Of a stretch of DNA of 64,000 nt, positions 52,237 to 61,396 are shown one piece after another. The translations under genes were made by a program, and so were the position numbers. The stretch lies in contig NZ_FQXJ01000023.1 of the NCBI RefSeq assembly GCF_900129935.1, forward strand, positions 1 to 64,000. Reading direction: 5' to 3'. The DNA is from Desulfosporosinus lacus DSM 15449. GTDB taxonomy: Bacteria > Bacillota > Desulfitobacteriia > Desulfitobacteriales > Desulfitobacteriaceae. The notes below the pieces were generated by a model that had not been told where the DNA came from, ran no database searches, and saw only the letters and a program-made list of their open reading frames with translations. Position 1 is the stretch's first letter. Every line of letters starts with the position of its first letter.

Positions 52237-52343
52237 TGAACTCGTTCAGCTAAAGCTGAACATCGGAGCTTCGGTAGGGGATTCTACCCCCACCGAAGTA
52301 GAAATCGGAACACCCACTTAAAGAAGTGGGTGTCTCGGAATTG
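52234..52343 (+). repeat. Hairpin-rich repeat, copy C
   Basis: 110 bases starting TAGTGAACTCGTTCAGC directly at the stop of the VOC gene, with stems GTTCAGC / GCTGAAC, CTTCGGTAGGGG / CCCCCACCGAAG and CCCACTT / AAGTGGG. It aligns with copy B over its entire length with a few substitutions that keep the stems paired. Confidence 0.7.
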
Positions 52344-52467
52344 ATTAAAAACAGTTCATAAAAGAGAAATGGGCTAGTTATAATTGAATTCCCGAAATAG
52401 GCGCCCCTGGGAAATAGGATCTTAACTTCCTGTTTCTTAGAGGGGCCGACTTTCGAACCCTTATAAA

Positions 52468-54654
52468 TCAATTAGTATGCTTTATCTCCAGATTTTTTAT
52501 TGTGCTGATTATTTGATTTATTTCAATTGGTTTCTTTAAAATTTTTATATTCTTTATGAGTAAACTCTGAGCAGTTTTATCCGAAAAATCTCCCAAAACT
52601 ATAAAGTTTGTCTCAGGCCGGCTTCTATGTATTTCCACGACTTCTACAAGTTTATTATTATCAATTAATCCCTCAAAAAGAATTATCTTCGGCGAAACGT
52701 TACTAAGATTACCTTTTTCCAAATCACTTATCTTAAAAACCTTTACGCGATAATCAAGGACTTTCAAGGCCTTCTCCAATGGATAACTTAAAACTTTATC
52801 ATTCATGATTAATGCTACATCAACTTCTTTACCCTCAATGCTTGGAGTCGGCAGGGTTATTGTAAAGACTGCTCCACTTTGAGGCCTATTGCTTGCTTCA
52901 ACTTCACCATCGTGATTATTAATAATTGCCTTAACTATGGCAAGGCCTAAACCTGTTCCTCTTTCTTTAGTCGTGAAAAACGGCGTAAACAATTGATCTA
53001 TTACACCAGGACCAAACCCAGGTCCATTATCCTCAATACAAACCCTAACCTTATTATTCACTTGACCTAAGGAGATTTTGACTATTCCATTTTCTATGTC
53101 GTTTTCAACTAATGACTGAACCGCATTACGAACTAAATTCAAAATAACTTGAGTAAGTTGACCAGCATCAGCGTTTATGTGTGCTACCATTTCATAGTTG
53201 AATAAAACTTGAATATCTGTACCAATTGCTTCTCCCTCTAAAAGGGGGAGCAATTCTTCCATAAATGTAACTAAGTCGAGGGGTTCAGGTAATATTGAGG
53301 CCGGCTTTCCCAGAAGAAGGAATTCATTAAGGAGACGCGTTACCCGATCTATCTCCCGCAATACTAAGTCCACATAACCCTGAGTTTGTTCCTGATTCCG
53401 TTTTCTAGTCATTAACTGTAAAAGCCCTTTAGCTGCGCTCAGGGGATTTCGTAACTCATGTGCCAAAGTTCCCACCATCATAGACGTAGTCGCAAAACGT
53501 TCCGCTTTGCGTACAGCAGATTGCCAGCGGTAATAATCGGATCGATCCTCAAGCATAATTAACCAACCCGCTATGACCTTATTCTCAAAAATCGGCGATA
53601 CCTGCCAATCCACCCAACAAGGATTCTCATCTTCCTGATCCTTCTTGAGAGATTCCATCTGCCCGCTAACCGGGAAAGTGATCTCAGCATTAATGATTGA
53701 AACCCAAGGCCCCTCGATGTTCAGCATTGATACCCCGACTAAATTAACAAACGATTTACTAAAGAGTTTCTCAGCGGCTTTATTTAGATATGTAATATTT
53801 TTCCTCTGATCAACCAAGAAGATCCCACTGTTTACTCCACCAAGCACTCTGGCTAACTGATTGTTAAGAAGTTTAAAAAGGTTATCTATCTCAAGAATAA
53901 TGGCACATTCCTGTGCCATTAATGAAATCAGCTCAGTTGATTGATCTTTGACCAATGGGCTTAAAACCCCTAGATTACATTTGAACTGCCCATAAGAAAT
54001 ATCGACCTGTTGAGCGACCCCTTCAGCACTTGTTAGATAAGCATTAACCAAAAATTCATCGCCCTTAATGAAAATTTCAGTTTGGCTATTCTCAAATTGG
54101 ACCCAACTGCCTTCAGCCTCTAAAAGGATGATTAAGGCACTAAGAATTAGTTCAAAGCTTCTTTTTAAGGCATCTGTCTCTCCATGAAATAAGGATAATA
54201 CTATATGATTCATTTGGCGGAGAATAGAAAGTTCCAGAGCACGTTGTCCACAATTGAACTCATGCTTAAATGATATCAAAAAATTAGTTATCAATTTAGC
54301 CGCAATAGCTCCACGGTCTTTTAATGTGGGATGTACCGTTTCCTTTGCACACAGACACTCTTGTGCTATCATTCTGAGTCCAGGCACTAATTGAAAGTTT
54401 ATAACGGTATTATCAGTATCTAATTCCGTCATTTCTCGTCCATCGACATACTCTTTAGATTTAAAATCTAGAATAGGCAAGGAATTTTCCAACTGGTTTT
54501 CACATATAGAACATATTCTCGATGATTGAAATATCAAATTTCCATTAGCCGATACAATAGTCAAATTGAGTTGTAAACCCAGAGCAGTACATTCTAAAAA
54601 ACTAAGCCAACGTGCAGATTTTAGAAATTCATGATCTTCGGTACTTATTGACAT
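52468..54654 (-). CDS. PAS histidine kinase with C-terminal pseudo-receiver domain
   Basis: A 728-residue soluble kinase with no membrane span. Residues 1-130 form a cysteine-containing sensor-like region (CSICENQ, ECLCAKE); a possible second sensor follows to about 265. A PAS domain (about 270-380) precedes the HisKA box with H399 (AHELRNPLSA), then the HATPase motifs NLVRNAVQSL, EDNGPGFG and GTGLGLAIVK. After about 615 a receiver-like domain follows in which the phosphorylatable aspartate is replaced (IILFEGLID) but the lysine loop ILKKPIE remains, so it is a pseudo-receiver. It is 30 bases downstream of the KaiC-like gene. The pairing recalls CikA and KaiC of cyanobacteria, though similarity of role is only a hypothesis. 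Confidence 0.87.
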   Translation of the reverse strand: MSISTEDHEFLKSARWLSFLECTALGLQLNLTIVSANGNLIFQSSRICSICENQLENSLPILDFKSKEYVDGREMTELDTDNTVINFQLVPGLRMIAQECLCAKETVHPTLKDRGAIAAKLITNFLISFKHEFNCGQRALELSILRQMNHIVLSLFHGETDALKRSFELILSALIILLEAEGSWVQFENSQTEIFIKGDEFLVNAYLTSAEGVAQQVDISYGQFKCNLGVLSPLVKDQSTELISLMAQECAIILEIDNLFKLLNNQLARVLGGVNSGIFLVDQRKNITYLNKAAEKLFSKSFVNLVGVSMLNIEGPWVSIINAEITFPVSGQMESLKKDQEDENPCWVDWQVSPIFENKVIAGWLIMLEDRSDYYRWQSAVRKAERFATTSMMVGTLAHELRNPLSAAKGLLQLMTRKRNQEQTQGYVDLVLREIDRVTRLLNEFLLLGKPASILPEPLDLVTFMEELLPLLEGEAIGTDIQVLFNYEMVAHINADAGQLTQVILNLVRNAVQSLVENDIENGIVKISLGQVNNKVRVCIEDNGPGFGPGVIDQLFTPFFTTKERGTGLGLAIVKAIINNHDGEVEASNRPQSGAVFTITLPTPSIEGKEVDVALIMNDKVLSYPLEKALKVLDYRVKVFKISDLEKGNLSNVSPKIILFEGLIDNNKLVEVVEIHRSRPETNFIVLGDFSDKTAQSLLIKNIKILKKPIEINQIISTIKNLEIKHTN

Positions 54655-54684
54655 CCTCTGAGCACCCCTTTTTGATCCCAGTCA

Positions 54685-56058
54685 CTAACGTATTAATACA
54701 CCATTTTTATTGACTATCAACTCTTTTAATTCTGTGGAATGACAACTGCCTCTCATTTTCACCACTCTTAAATACCTTTTCAAAGTGCCTCCGTCTTCTT
54801 TGAAGGATAAGAGTAATAAATTATCGGCTACAAAACTAATTCCATGCTTTGTCATGGCTGATGGATTTAAGGAACCGTGCATTTCGTGGGTAAGCAAAAC
54901 AGTAATTCCATTGGCCTTAAAGTAATCTGTAAGTGCCCAGATATAATCTGTATATTTAACCTTATCACTCATTCCAATTTCGAATGAAGAGATTGAATCA
55001 ATGATCAACCTTTGTGCCCCGATCTCACGTACAAGTTCCTGAATCCGATAAACATGTTCATCAACATCCAGCTCAACCGGAGAAACGTAGACAATATGTA
55101 AAATTCCCTGATCTATATAAGGTCTAATGTCGTTACCAATTTGCATAAAATTATTAATTATTTGCAAAGGATTTTCTTCAAAGCTAACAAAAACTGTTTT
55201 AATCCCAGACCTTATTGCTACTAAGGCGAAGCTAAGAGCAACCATGGTTTTGCCCGAACCTGAAGGCCCTGTTATTAAGGTAGTGGAGGCTAAGGGAATG
55301 CCTCCTTCCATTAGTTCATCTAATTTTGACACCCCTGTTGGAACCTTGATAGAATATTGAATGTAATCTTGTTTTATCACCATAGGATTTAAACGGGGAA
55401 ATACGCTGATTCCGTCGTTAGAAATCTTAAAAACTGCCTCACCATTAAAATGATTGGTCCCTCTCATCTTTAAAATCCGCAAATATCTTTTTTGTTGCCT
55501 TTTCTCCTCTGTCCCATAGAGATAGATGATTCCATCAGCTATTGCACTTTCAGGCCTAATTTCGATATCTTGTTCCGAGTACTCCCCTAAGAGAATCGTC
55601 GTACACCCCCAAGTTGTTAAACGAACGGACAGATCAAGAATAAATTCCCGAAATTCTATCGAATCAGGAATAATATCAGAAAATGCTTTGATGGTATCGA
55701 TAAAAACCATTTCCGGTTGATATTCCTTAAGAAAACTTTCAATTAACTTCATAGTCTGGGTTGATCCTTGTTTGCGAAGTACACCACCCAAATCTTTATA
55801 AATTACGTTCTTTGAAACTTTGTCAGTATTAAAAAAACTAAACTGTTGTTGATACTTCATAATTTTAATTTGTGGTTCTGCGAGAGTTGATAGATACAAT
55901 AATTTATTTTGATTCTCTACATTTTTAAACATCATTTGATGGGCCAAAATTGTTTTCCCTGTTCCCGGCCGTCCAACTAGCAATATGGTCGAGCTTTTTG
56001 GTAAGCCCCCATCTAAAATTTTATCAAGTGCTACGATACCTGTCGAAACTCTATCCAA
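54685..56058 (-). CDS. KaiC-like double RecA-domain ATPase
   Basis: A 457-residue protein of two KaiC-type domains. The first has ILVGRPGTGKT; the second has LITGPSGSGKT, the catalytic pair of glutamates in VFVSFEENP, and LIIDSISSFEI. The first domain lacks the double glutamate (LYLSTLAEP). By eye the region SAMTKHGISFVADN aligns with the KaiC phosphorylation loop, keeping the serine equivalent but having Phe in place of the threonine; KMRGSCHS matches the KaiC KMRGS motif. The start is taken as TTG at 56058, behind AGGAG; a GTG at 56067 is possible. It has no KaiA- or KaiB-like neighbour that I recognise. Confidence 0.85.
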   Translation of the reverse strand: MDRVSTGIVALDKILDGGLPKSSTILLVGRPGTGKTILAHQMMFKNVENQNKLLYLSTLAEPQIKIMKYQQQFSFFNTDKVSKNVIYKDLGGVLRKQGSTQTMKLIESFLKEYQPEMVFIDTIKAFSDIIPDSIEFREFILDLSVRLTTWGCTTILLGEYSEQDIEIRPESAIADGIIYLYGTEEKRQQKRYLRILKMRGTNHFNGEAVFKISNDGISVFPRLNPMVIKQDYIQYSIKVPTGVSKLDELMEGGIPLASTTLITGPSGSGKTMVALSFALVAIRSGIKTVFVSFEENPLQIINNFMQIGNDIRPYIDQGILHIVYVSPVELDVDEHVYRIQELVREIGAQRLIIDSISSFEIGMSDKVKYTDYIWALTDYFKANGITVLLTHEMHGSLNPSAMTKHGISFVADNLLLLSFKEDGGTLKRYLRVVKMRGSCHSTELKELIVNKNGVLIR

Positions 56059-56112
56059 TACTAACACTCCTATTTAAACTACTATTAAACTACTATTACC
56101 TACTTTTTATCT

Positions 56113-56418
56113 TCACACATCGATAGCCTCAAGCTCTTCCGTTAACTGTTTCGCCAGTTGTTTTCCAACTAAATGACCTAATGTGTTTACTATATTAATC
56201 AAAAACTCATGGACCACAAGGATGGCTCGATCCTGTTCTATTTCAAACAGCTCATTTAATGAAACTCCATCCTCTGAGATTTTGATCATAGCAGCTTCCT
56301 CATACTTTAATTGAGTCTTCCATAAAGCACGTTCTAAAACAATGACGAAAACATGGATCCCAACAACTTGTCCTACCGATATAAATAACTCATCAATGGT
56401 TTTTTGGTGAAAGTTCAA
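56113..56418 (-). CDS. Small protein of unknown function upstream of the KaiC-like ATPase
   Basis: A TTG start at 56418, behind AAAGGAGG, gives 101 residues; a longer frame to 56538 has no ribosome site. The protein appears mostly helical and mildly acidic (NELFEIEQDRAILVVHEFL, AKQLTEELEAI). It contains no cysteine or recognisable catalytic motif and does not look like KaiB. It is the first gene of the kaiC-like/kinase unit, ending 54 bases before the KaiC-like start, so it may be an adaptor for that system. Confidence 0.6.
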   Translation of the reverse strand: MNFHQKTIDELFISVGQVVGIHVFVIVLERALWKTQLKYEEAAMIKISEDGVSLNELFEIEQDRAILVVHEFLINIVNTLGHLVGKQLAKQLTEELEAIDV

Positions 56419-56625
56419 TGATCTTCCTCCTTTCAAATTAATACATTTTAATACATTTCGACATGTTTTTGCCAAAATCCTTTTATGATTATCATTTGCA
56501 CAAAAACAAGTATTGAAGTTAACGACATGCCACAACAAATTTTGCTACTTTAAAGGTGTATAGTTAATAATCATAGTTAGTAATAAAATTAAGATTTCCA
56601 AAAAGTTAGAAAGAGGTTGAGAGAA

Positions 56626-56988
56626 TTGGCCATAATTTACACAATTGATGATAATCCTTTAATATCAATGGTAATAAAACTTGCCTTGACAGACGAAGGA
56701 CATACAGTTGTCACGTTTAATGATAGTATGAATGCGTATGAAAGCTTAGAAAAGGGATTAAAACCCGATGTGATATTGGTAGATCTTAAAATGCCTGGAA
56801 TGAACGGAAAAGAACTTGTTGAGAAGATGAGAGCAAATCCTGAATTAGATTTTATTCCAGTCACATTTATTACGGGTTCAATCCCCTCAGCGGAAATATT
56901 GCCGTCTAAAGATTCTTACCAGGGATTGATACTTAAACCTTTCGAATTACAAGAACTAATTGACACGGTAGACGGATTGATTGCATAA
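56626..56988 (+). CDS. Single-domain CheY-like response regulator
   Basis: A 120-residue receiver domain with the acidic pair D8/D9, phosphoacceptor D53 (ILVDLKMPGMNG), a conserved threonine (FITGS) and the lysine at LKPFE. It has no output domain. The TTG at 56626 is nine bases after AGAGG; a TTG at 56617 is also in frame but too close to that site. It is divergent from the kinase/KaiC-like unit across about 200 bases and is the obvious partner of the kinase at 52468. Confidence 0.88.
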   Translation: MAIIYTIDDNPLISMVIKLALTDEGHTVVTFNDSMNAYESLEKGLKPDVILVDLKMPGMNGKELVEKMRANPELDFIPVTFITGSIPSAEILPSKDSYQGLILKPFELQELIDTVDGLIA

Positions 56989-57058
56989 TTCTTTAAATTT
57001 AAGTGAAATCTGTTTAAGGATGATTCGCAGTTGCAGAGTTTTTTATTTAACCCGTCAA

Positions 57059-57097
57059 AATAACGCTCTTTAGATCAAGGATCTTCAGAGCGTTATT
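57059..57097 (+). terminator. Terminator after the response regulator
   Basis: Stem AATAACGCTCT / AGAGCGTTATT with a 17-base loop that itself pairs (GATC...GATC). Located 70 bases after the stop. Confidence 0.6.
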
Positions 57098-57304
57098 ATA
57101 GATTACTTAAGTTCCTCTTAATTATCTGTTCTAGTCATCTTCTGCATCTGATATATCTTCTTCCACTTAGCTTTTTCTGCTAAGGTTTTTCCTGATTAAC
57201 TTTCAATATACATCAAAATATAACAGCTGTCTATGTGGCATATGCTAACTGTTACTATCGGCTTGAATCTAGGTTTATGACATAATTATGGCTTTTTTAT
57301 ATCT

Positions 57305-57462
57305 TAAAAGGGTAACCGCTGGGAATCCCGCTCAGTGAAGTGAAGTAGAGTAACCCTGCACAAGCTATATAGAAAACTAGGCCGGCGCCAAGCCATAGTG
57401 ATGACCCGCCTAGTTAGTATAACAAAAGTGGTAGCGCTATCGTCGCTGCCACTTTTGTGTTA
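57305..57462 (+). other. Structured intergenic RNA-like segment before ung
   Basis: Several stems in a row: AACTAGGC / GCCTAGTT (about 57375-57416) enclosing a G/C-rich loop, then a terminator-like stem AACAAAAGTGGTAGCG / CGCTGCCACTTTTGTGTT (57421-57461). The G/C content is above its surroundings. I compared it mentally with common riboswitch motifs and recognise none. It could be a leader that regulates ung or a small RNA ending at 57462. The 556-base gap from 56989 to 57544 holds no gene. Confidence 0.45.
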
Positions 57463-57544
57463 TAAAGGAAGAGAAAAGTGAAGCCGTTTGATGATGGTCA
57501 ACACAAAATATTTAGAGAAAACACAAAGGAAGGAGTATTTCACC

Positions 57545-58210
57545 ATGGCAGTTCAAGCTGATTGGAAAAGACTACTTGTTGATGAAATGAAAAAGGACTA
57601 TTATATTCAATTATTAGATTGGGTGAAAAACCAATACCGAAAGAAACAGATCTTTCCCAAAAAGGAAGATGTGTTTAACGCTTTAGTATTTACCTCATAC
57701 GAAAATACCAAGACTGTCATTTTAGGGCAAGACCCCTATCCCAACGTCGGTCAAGGAATGGGGCTTAGTTTTTCTGTGAATATTGGAGTTCCCTTTCCAA
57801 AATCGCTCCAGAATATATTCAAGGAACTGCAATCCGACTTAGGTTGTCAGACACCTAAACATGGTTCTCTTAGAAAATGGGCCGAACAAGGAGTACTACT
57901 TCTTAATACGTCACTCACCGTAGAAGCAGGTAAGCCCAATTCTCATCAAAACAAGGGTTGGGAGATCTTTACTGATAAGATTATTTCTTTAGTTAATGAG
58001 AAAACTGACCCTGTAGTCTTTATCTTATGGGGTAATAACGCTCGTTCTAAGAAAAACCTCATTACAAACCCCCATCACTTGATTATCGAATCCGCTCATC
58101 CAAGCCCCTTATCTGCCAGCAGAGGATTCTTTGGCAGCAAACCCTTTTCTAAAGCAAACAATTTCTTAATTTCTAACAATAGATCACCGATCGACTGGCA
58201 AATAGATTAA
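57545..58210 (+). CDS. ung: Uracil-DNA glycosylase
   Basis: A 221-residue family 1 UDG: the water-activating loop GQDPYPNVGQGMGLSFSV, VLLLNTSLTV, FILWGNNAR and the HPSPLSASRGFFG leucine-intercalation loop are all present. It removes uracil from DNA. The ATG at 57545 follows AAGGAAGGAG; an open frame begins 57 bases upstream without a site. The gene stands alone and converges with the RND operon. Confidence 0.96.
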   Translation: MAVQADWKRLLVDEMKKDYYIQLLDWVKNQYRKKQIFPKKEDVFNALVFTSYENTKTVILGQDPYPNVGQGMGLSFSVNIGVPFPKSLQNIFKELQSDLGCQTPKHGSLRKWAEQGVLLLNTSLTVEAGKPNSHQNKGWEIFTDKIISLVNEKTDPVVFILWGNNARSKKNLITNPHHLIIESAHPSPLSASRGFFGSKPFSKANNFLISNNRSPIDWQID

Positions 58211-58231
58211 CTCAGAAAAACTTAAATTTTA

Positions 58232-58276
58232 TAGATCTCCTACAGTAGATTCTACAATGGGAGGTCTATATTTTTT
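58232..58276. terminator. Terminator between ung and the RND operon
   Basis: Stem TAGATCTCC / GGAGGTCTA with imperfect inner pairing (AGTAG / CTAC), followed by TATATTTTTT on the plus strand. Confidence 0.65.
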
Positions 58277-58283
58277 CGTTTTA

Positions 58284-61200
58284 CTAATTTTGGTTCAACG
58301 TTAAATCTCTATTTTCGTATGGTAAATTAGGGGATACAGTTTTTTTCGTATTCCTGCGGAACTTCTTCTTCATATCATCCAACAGAGAATAGATAACCGG
58401 AACAATAAAGAGTGTTAATATCGTGGAAGTGATCAAGCCGCCAATCACTGCATGCCCCATTGGTGCCCGCATTTCTGCCCCTGCTCCTGTACCAGTGGCA
58501 ACAGGAATCATACCAAAGATCATGGCGAGAGTCGTCATGAGGATAGGTCTTAACCGTACTGCACCTGCTTCAATCAAGGCATCTTTTACACTAAGTCCTT
58601 CATTCCTTCTCTGCTTTGTAAAGTCTATGAGCAAAATACCATTTTTAGCCACCAGTCCCATCAAAAGGATGATGCCAATGAGGGATAATATGCTCAGCTC
58701 ACTGCCCGCAATATACAGTCCAAGAACCGCACCTATAAGTGCCATTGGCAGAGAGAACATAATGGCAATGGGATCCAAAAAGCTTTCAAACTGCATCGCC
58801 ATAACCAAGAACATGAACATTATACCCATCAGAAGCGCGGTTACAAGACTACCGAAGCCTTCCTGCATAGTCTCGTTCATTCCCCCTACTTTTACGATAA
58901 CCCCCTGTGGAATATCCAACTCATTCGTCAGTTTGTTCGTATACATGTTTAGAAAGTCCCCAGTGGCTATTCCTTCGACATTTGTGGAAAGCTCAATCTG
59001 TAACAACCTATCATATCTATGAATTGTGGAAAAGGAAGTGGAAAGAACTTTCTTAGTAACATTGGCAAGCGGTATCTGTCGATCATCTGAACCACTTACA
59101 TAAATGCCATCCAGATTATCCAAGCTCTTACGCTGATCGTCTTTCAACGATACCCTCACATTATACCTATCCCCTGCCCACTCAAATTTACCGGCATCTA
59201 TTCCGTCAAAAAGCGCCTGTATAGTCGCAGCCGCAAGTGCTGTATCAACACCTAAATCAGAAACCTTATCTCTATCAACCTCTAATTTTGTTTCCGTTTT
59301 GCCAGTTTTGAGATCTAGCGCTACATCTTTGGCATGAGGATCTTGACTCAGTATCTTTTTCGCTTTCAGTGCGAAAGCCTGCATTGCCTCCGTGTCGTTT
59401 CCCAGGATAACAAACGAGACATCTTTACCCTCATTGGGTCCTAACGAACTTGCCTTAACCGCCAATTCAACTCCTGAGATTCCTTTTAAGTCCTCCCTGA
59501 TTTCTGAGGCAATCTGTTTCGACGACTTTTCTCGCTCTTGTTTCTCAGTTAGTTTTACATAAATTGAAATTTTTTCAGGACTGACTGTAGTATAAACATG
59601 AGTGACTTCAGGATATTCCTCAATCCTTTCTTCAAGTTCTTTGGCTTTTTCCCCTCCAGCCTGCAATGTCAAACCAGAGTCTGTACTGACGCTTATATTT
59701 ATACCCCCTGCATCAGTGGATGGGATAAAACTGAAACCCAGCAAAGGAATTAAACGCATGCTAACAGCAAAAATTACAATAGTAAAGATTAGGGTTATAA
59801 AACGGTGACCAAGAACAACCTTTAATAATTTAGAATATTTAGTTCCCAGCAAATCAAATTTCTCATTAAACCAGTCTAAAAAATGACCCACAAAGGTTCT
59901 TTTCATCTTTCTCTCAGACTTTAATAATTTGGAAGACATCATAGGCACTAATGTGAAGGATATAAAGAGTGAAACCAGCATGCTAAAGGCTACGGTGAGT
60001 CCGAATTCAATAAAATATTTTCCGATAATCCCCGTAACCATGGCGATAGGCACAAAAACCGCAACCACTGCAAAGGTTGTTGCCATAACCGCTAACCCAA
60101 TCTCAGATGTAGCCTCCCGGGCTGCCTGCATGGGCGGCTTCCCCATATGTAAGTGCCGGACAATATTCTCGATTACCACGATGGCATCGTCAATCAATAA
60201 ACCGACCGACAGAGACAGGGCCATCAGGGACATGGTATTAAGAGAAAAATCCATGACCTTCATGGCAATGAAGGTTGTTACAATAGATGTTGGTAAGGAA
60301 ATTCCACTGATCAAGGTCGTTTCCCATTCCCTTAAAAAAAGGAACACAATAATGACCGCCAAGATACACCCTTCAAGGATTGTTTTTACTACTTCGTTGA
60401 CCGAATCACGTATGGACACGGAATTATCCGCTACGACATCAATCGTTATTCCTTGGGGAAGAACTCCCTTGATAATCTCCAATTGCTTTTTTACATTATC
60501 CGACACAAGCACTGTATTAGAACCAGACTGTTTAACAATATCGACCCCTATGGCCTCTTTACCATCATAATAAGAAATACTGTCCTTATCTTTAATTCCG
60601 TCTGATACCGTTGCTACATCACGAACCTTAATTTCACGACCCGAACGTACCCCCACAGTAATATTGTAAAAATCCTCTAGGCTCTTGACTTTGTTATCGG
60701 TCCGAAGAGATATTTCACTTTGCCCGTCCGTAACCTTCCCGCCTGGTTTTTCCATGTTACCATTCTGAACGCCGCTCACCATCTCGGCCGGAGTCAAACC
60801 ATATGCAGCTAGCTTCTCTAGATCCAGCTTGATCTTTATCTCCCTTTCCTCTTTACCGTATACCTTAACCGAGCCAACACCACTTACAGTATATAGGCTC
60901 TTTGTGATGACATCATCCACGATCTTGGAGATGGCGCGGTTATCCACGGTACCGCTTACTGCGAGTGATAAGATTGGCGTTGCTGAGAAATCATATTTTG
61001 CAATAATCGGCTCATCTATATCATTAGGGAGACTCTTCCTTATCGAACTGACTTTATCCCGCACTTCCTGGGCCGCAACATCCGGCGATTTTGCCAGGTC
61101 AAATTCAACGATTACGTTGCATACGCCTTCACTGATATTTGTATAAATATGCTTTACACCGGAAATTTGCCCTATGGCTTCTTCAACTTTCTTGGCCACA

Positions 61201-61385
61201 TTGGTTTCCATTTGGTCGGGCGCAACCCCATGCTGTTCAATGGCAACAGTTACATAGGGGAAGTCTGCTTGTGGCATATCATTAATGGTTAATCCTTTAT
61301 AGCAAAGCATACCTACAACAATGAATGCTATAATGATAACTGTTATAAATACAGGCCGTTTTGTACTGATATTTGTTATAAACAT
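58284..61385 (-). CDS. RND-family multidrug efflux transporter
   Basis: A 1033-residue AcrB/MexB-like (HAE1) proton antiporter. It has the two repeated halves of six membrane segments with large periplasmic-type loops: TM1 (RPVFITVIIIAFIVVGM), GLLIDDAIVVIENIVRH with the proton-relay acids in TM4, and LMGLVAKNGILLIDFTK in TM10. RND pumps need an adaptor, supplied by the next gene; no outer-membrane channel gene is present, as expected for a single-membrane or atypical envelope. It is transcribed after the adaptor with an 11-base gap. Confidence 0.95.
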   Translation of the reverse strand: MFITNISTKRPVFITVIIIAFIVVGMLCYKGLTINDMPQADFPYVTVAIEQHGVAPDQMETNVAKKVEEAIGQISGVKHIYTNISEGVCNVIVEFDLAKSPDVAAQEVRDKVSSIRKSLPNDIDEPIIAKYDFSATPILSLAVSGTVDNRAISKIVDDVITKSLYTVSGVGSVKVYGKEEREIKIKLDLEKLAAYGLTPAEMVSGVQNGNMEKPGGKVTDGQSEISLRTDNKVKSLEDFYNITVGVRSGREIKVRDVATVSDGIKDKDSISYYDGKEAIGVDIVKQSGSNTVLVSDNVKKQLEIIKGVLPQGITIDVVADNSVSIRDSVNEVVKTILEGCILAVIIVFLFLREWETTLISGISLPTSIVTTFIAMKVMDFSLNTMSLMALSLSVGLLIDDAIVVIENIVRHLHMGKPPMQAAREATSEIGLAVMATTFAVVAVFVPIAMVTGIIGKYFIEFGLTVAFSMLVSLFISFTLVPMMSSKLLKSERKMKRTFVGHFLDWFNEKFDLLGTKYSKLLKVVLGHRFITLIFTIVIFAVSMRLIPLLGFSFIPSTDAGGINISVSTDSGLTLQAGGEKAKELEERIEEYPEVTHVYTTVSPEKISIYVKLTEKQEREKSSKQIASEIREDLKGISGVELAVKASSLGPNEGKDVSFVILGNDTEAMQAFALKAKKILSQDPHAKDVALDLKTGKTETKLEVDRDKVSDLGVDTALAAATIQALFDGIDAGKFEWAGDRYNVRVSLKDDQRKSLDNLDGIYVSGSDDRQIPLANVTKKVLSTSFSTIHRYDRLLQIELSTNVEGIATGDFLNMYTNKLTNELDIPQGVIVKVGGMNETMQEGFGSLVTALLMGIMFMFLVMAMQFESFLDPIAIMFSLPMALIGAVLGLYIAGSELSILSLIGIILLMGLVAKNGILLIDFTKQRRNEGLSVKDALIEAGAVRLRPILMTTLAMIFGMIPVATGTGAGAEMRAPMGHAVIGGLITSTILTLFIVPVIYSLLDDMKKKFRRNTKKTVSPNLPYENRDLTLNQN

Positions 61386-61396
61386 CCTTTGTCCCC

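Noticed and set aside
57119-57200. Lys-rich 24-codon frame on the minus strand in the gap before ung
   Set aside because: A stop codon directly precedes it and there is no start; too short to support as a gene remnant.
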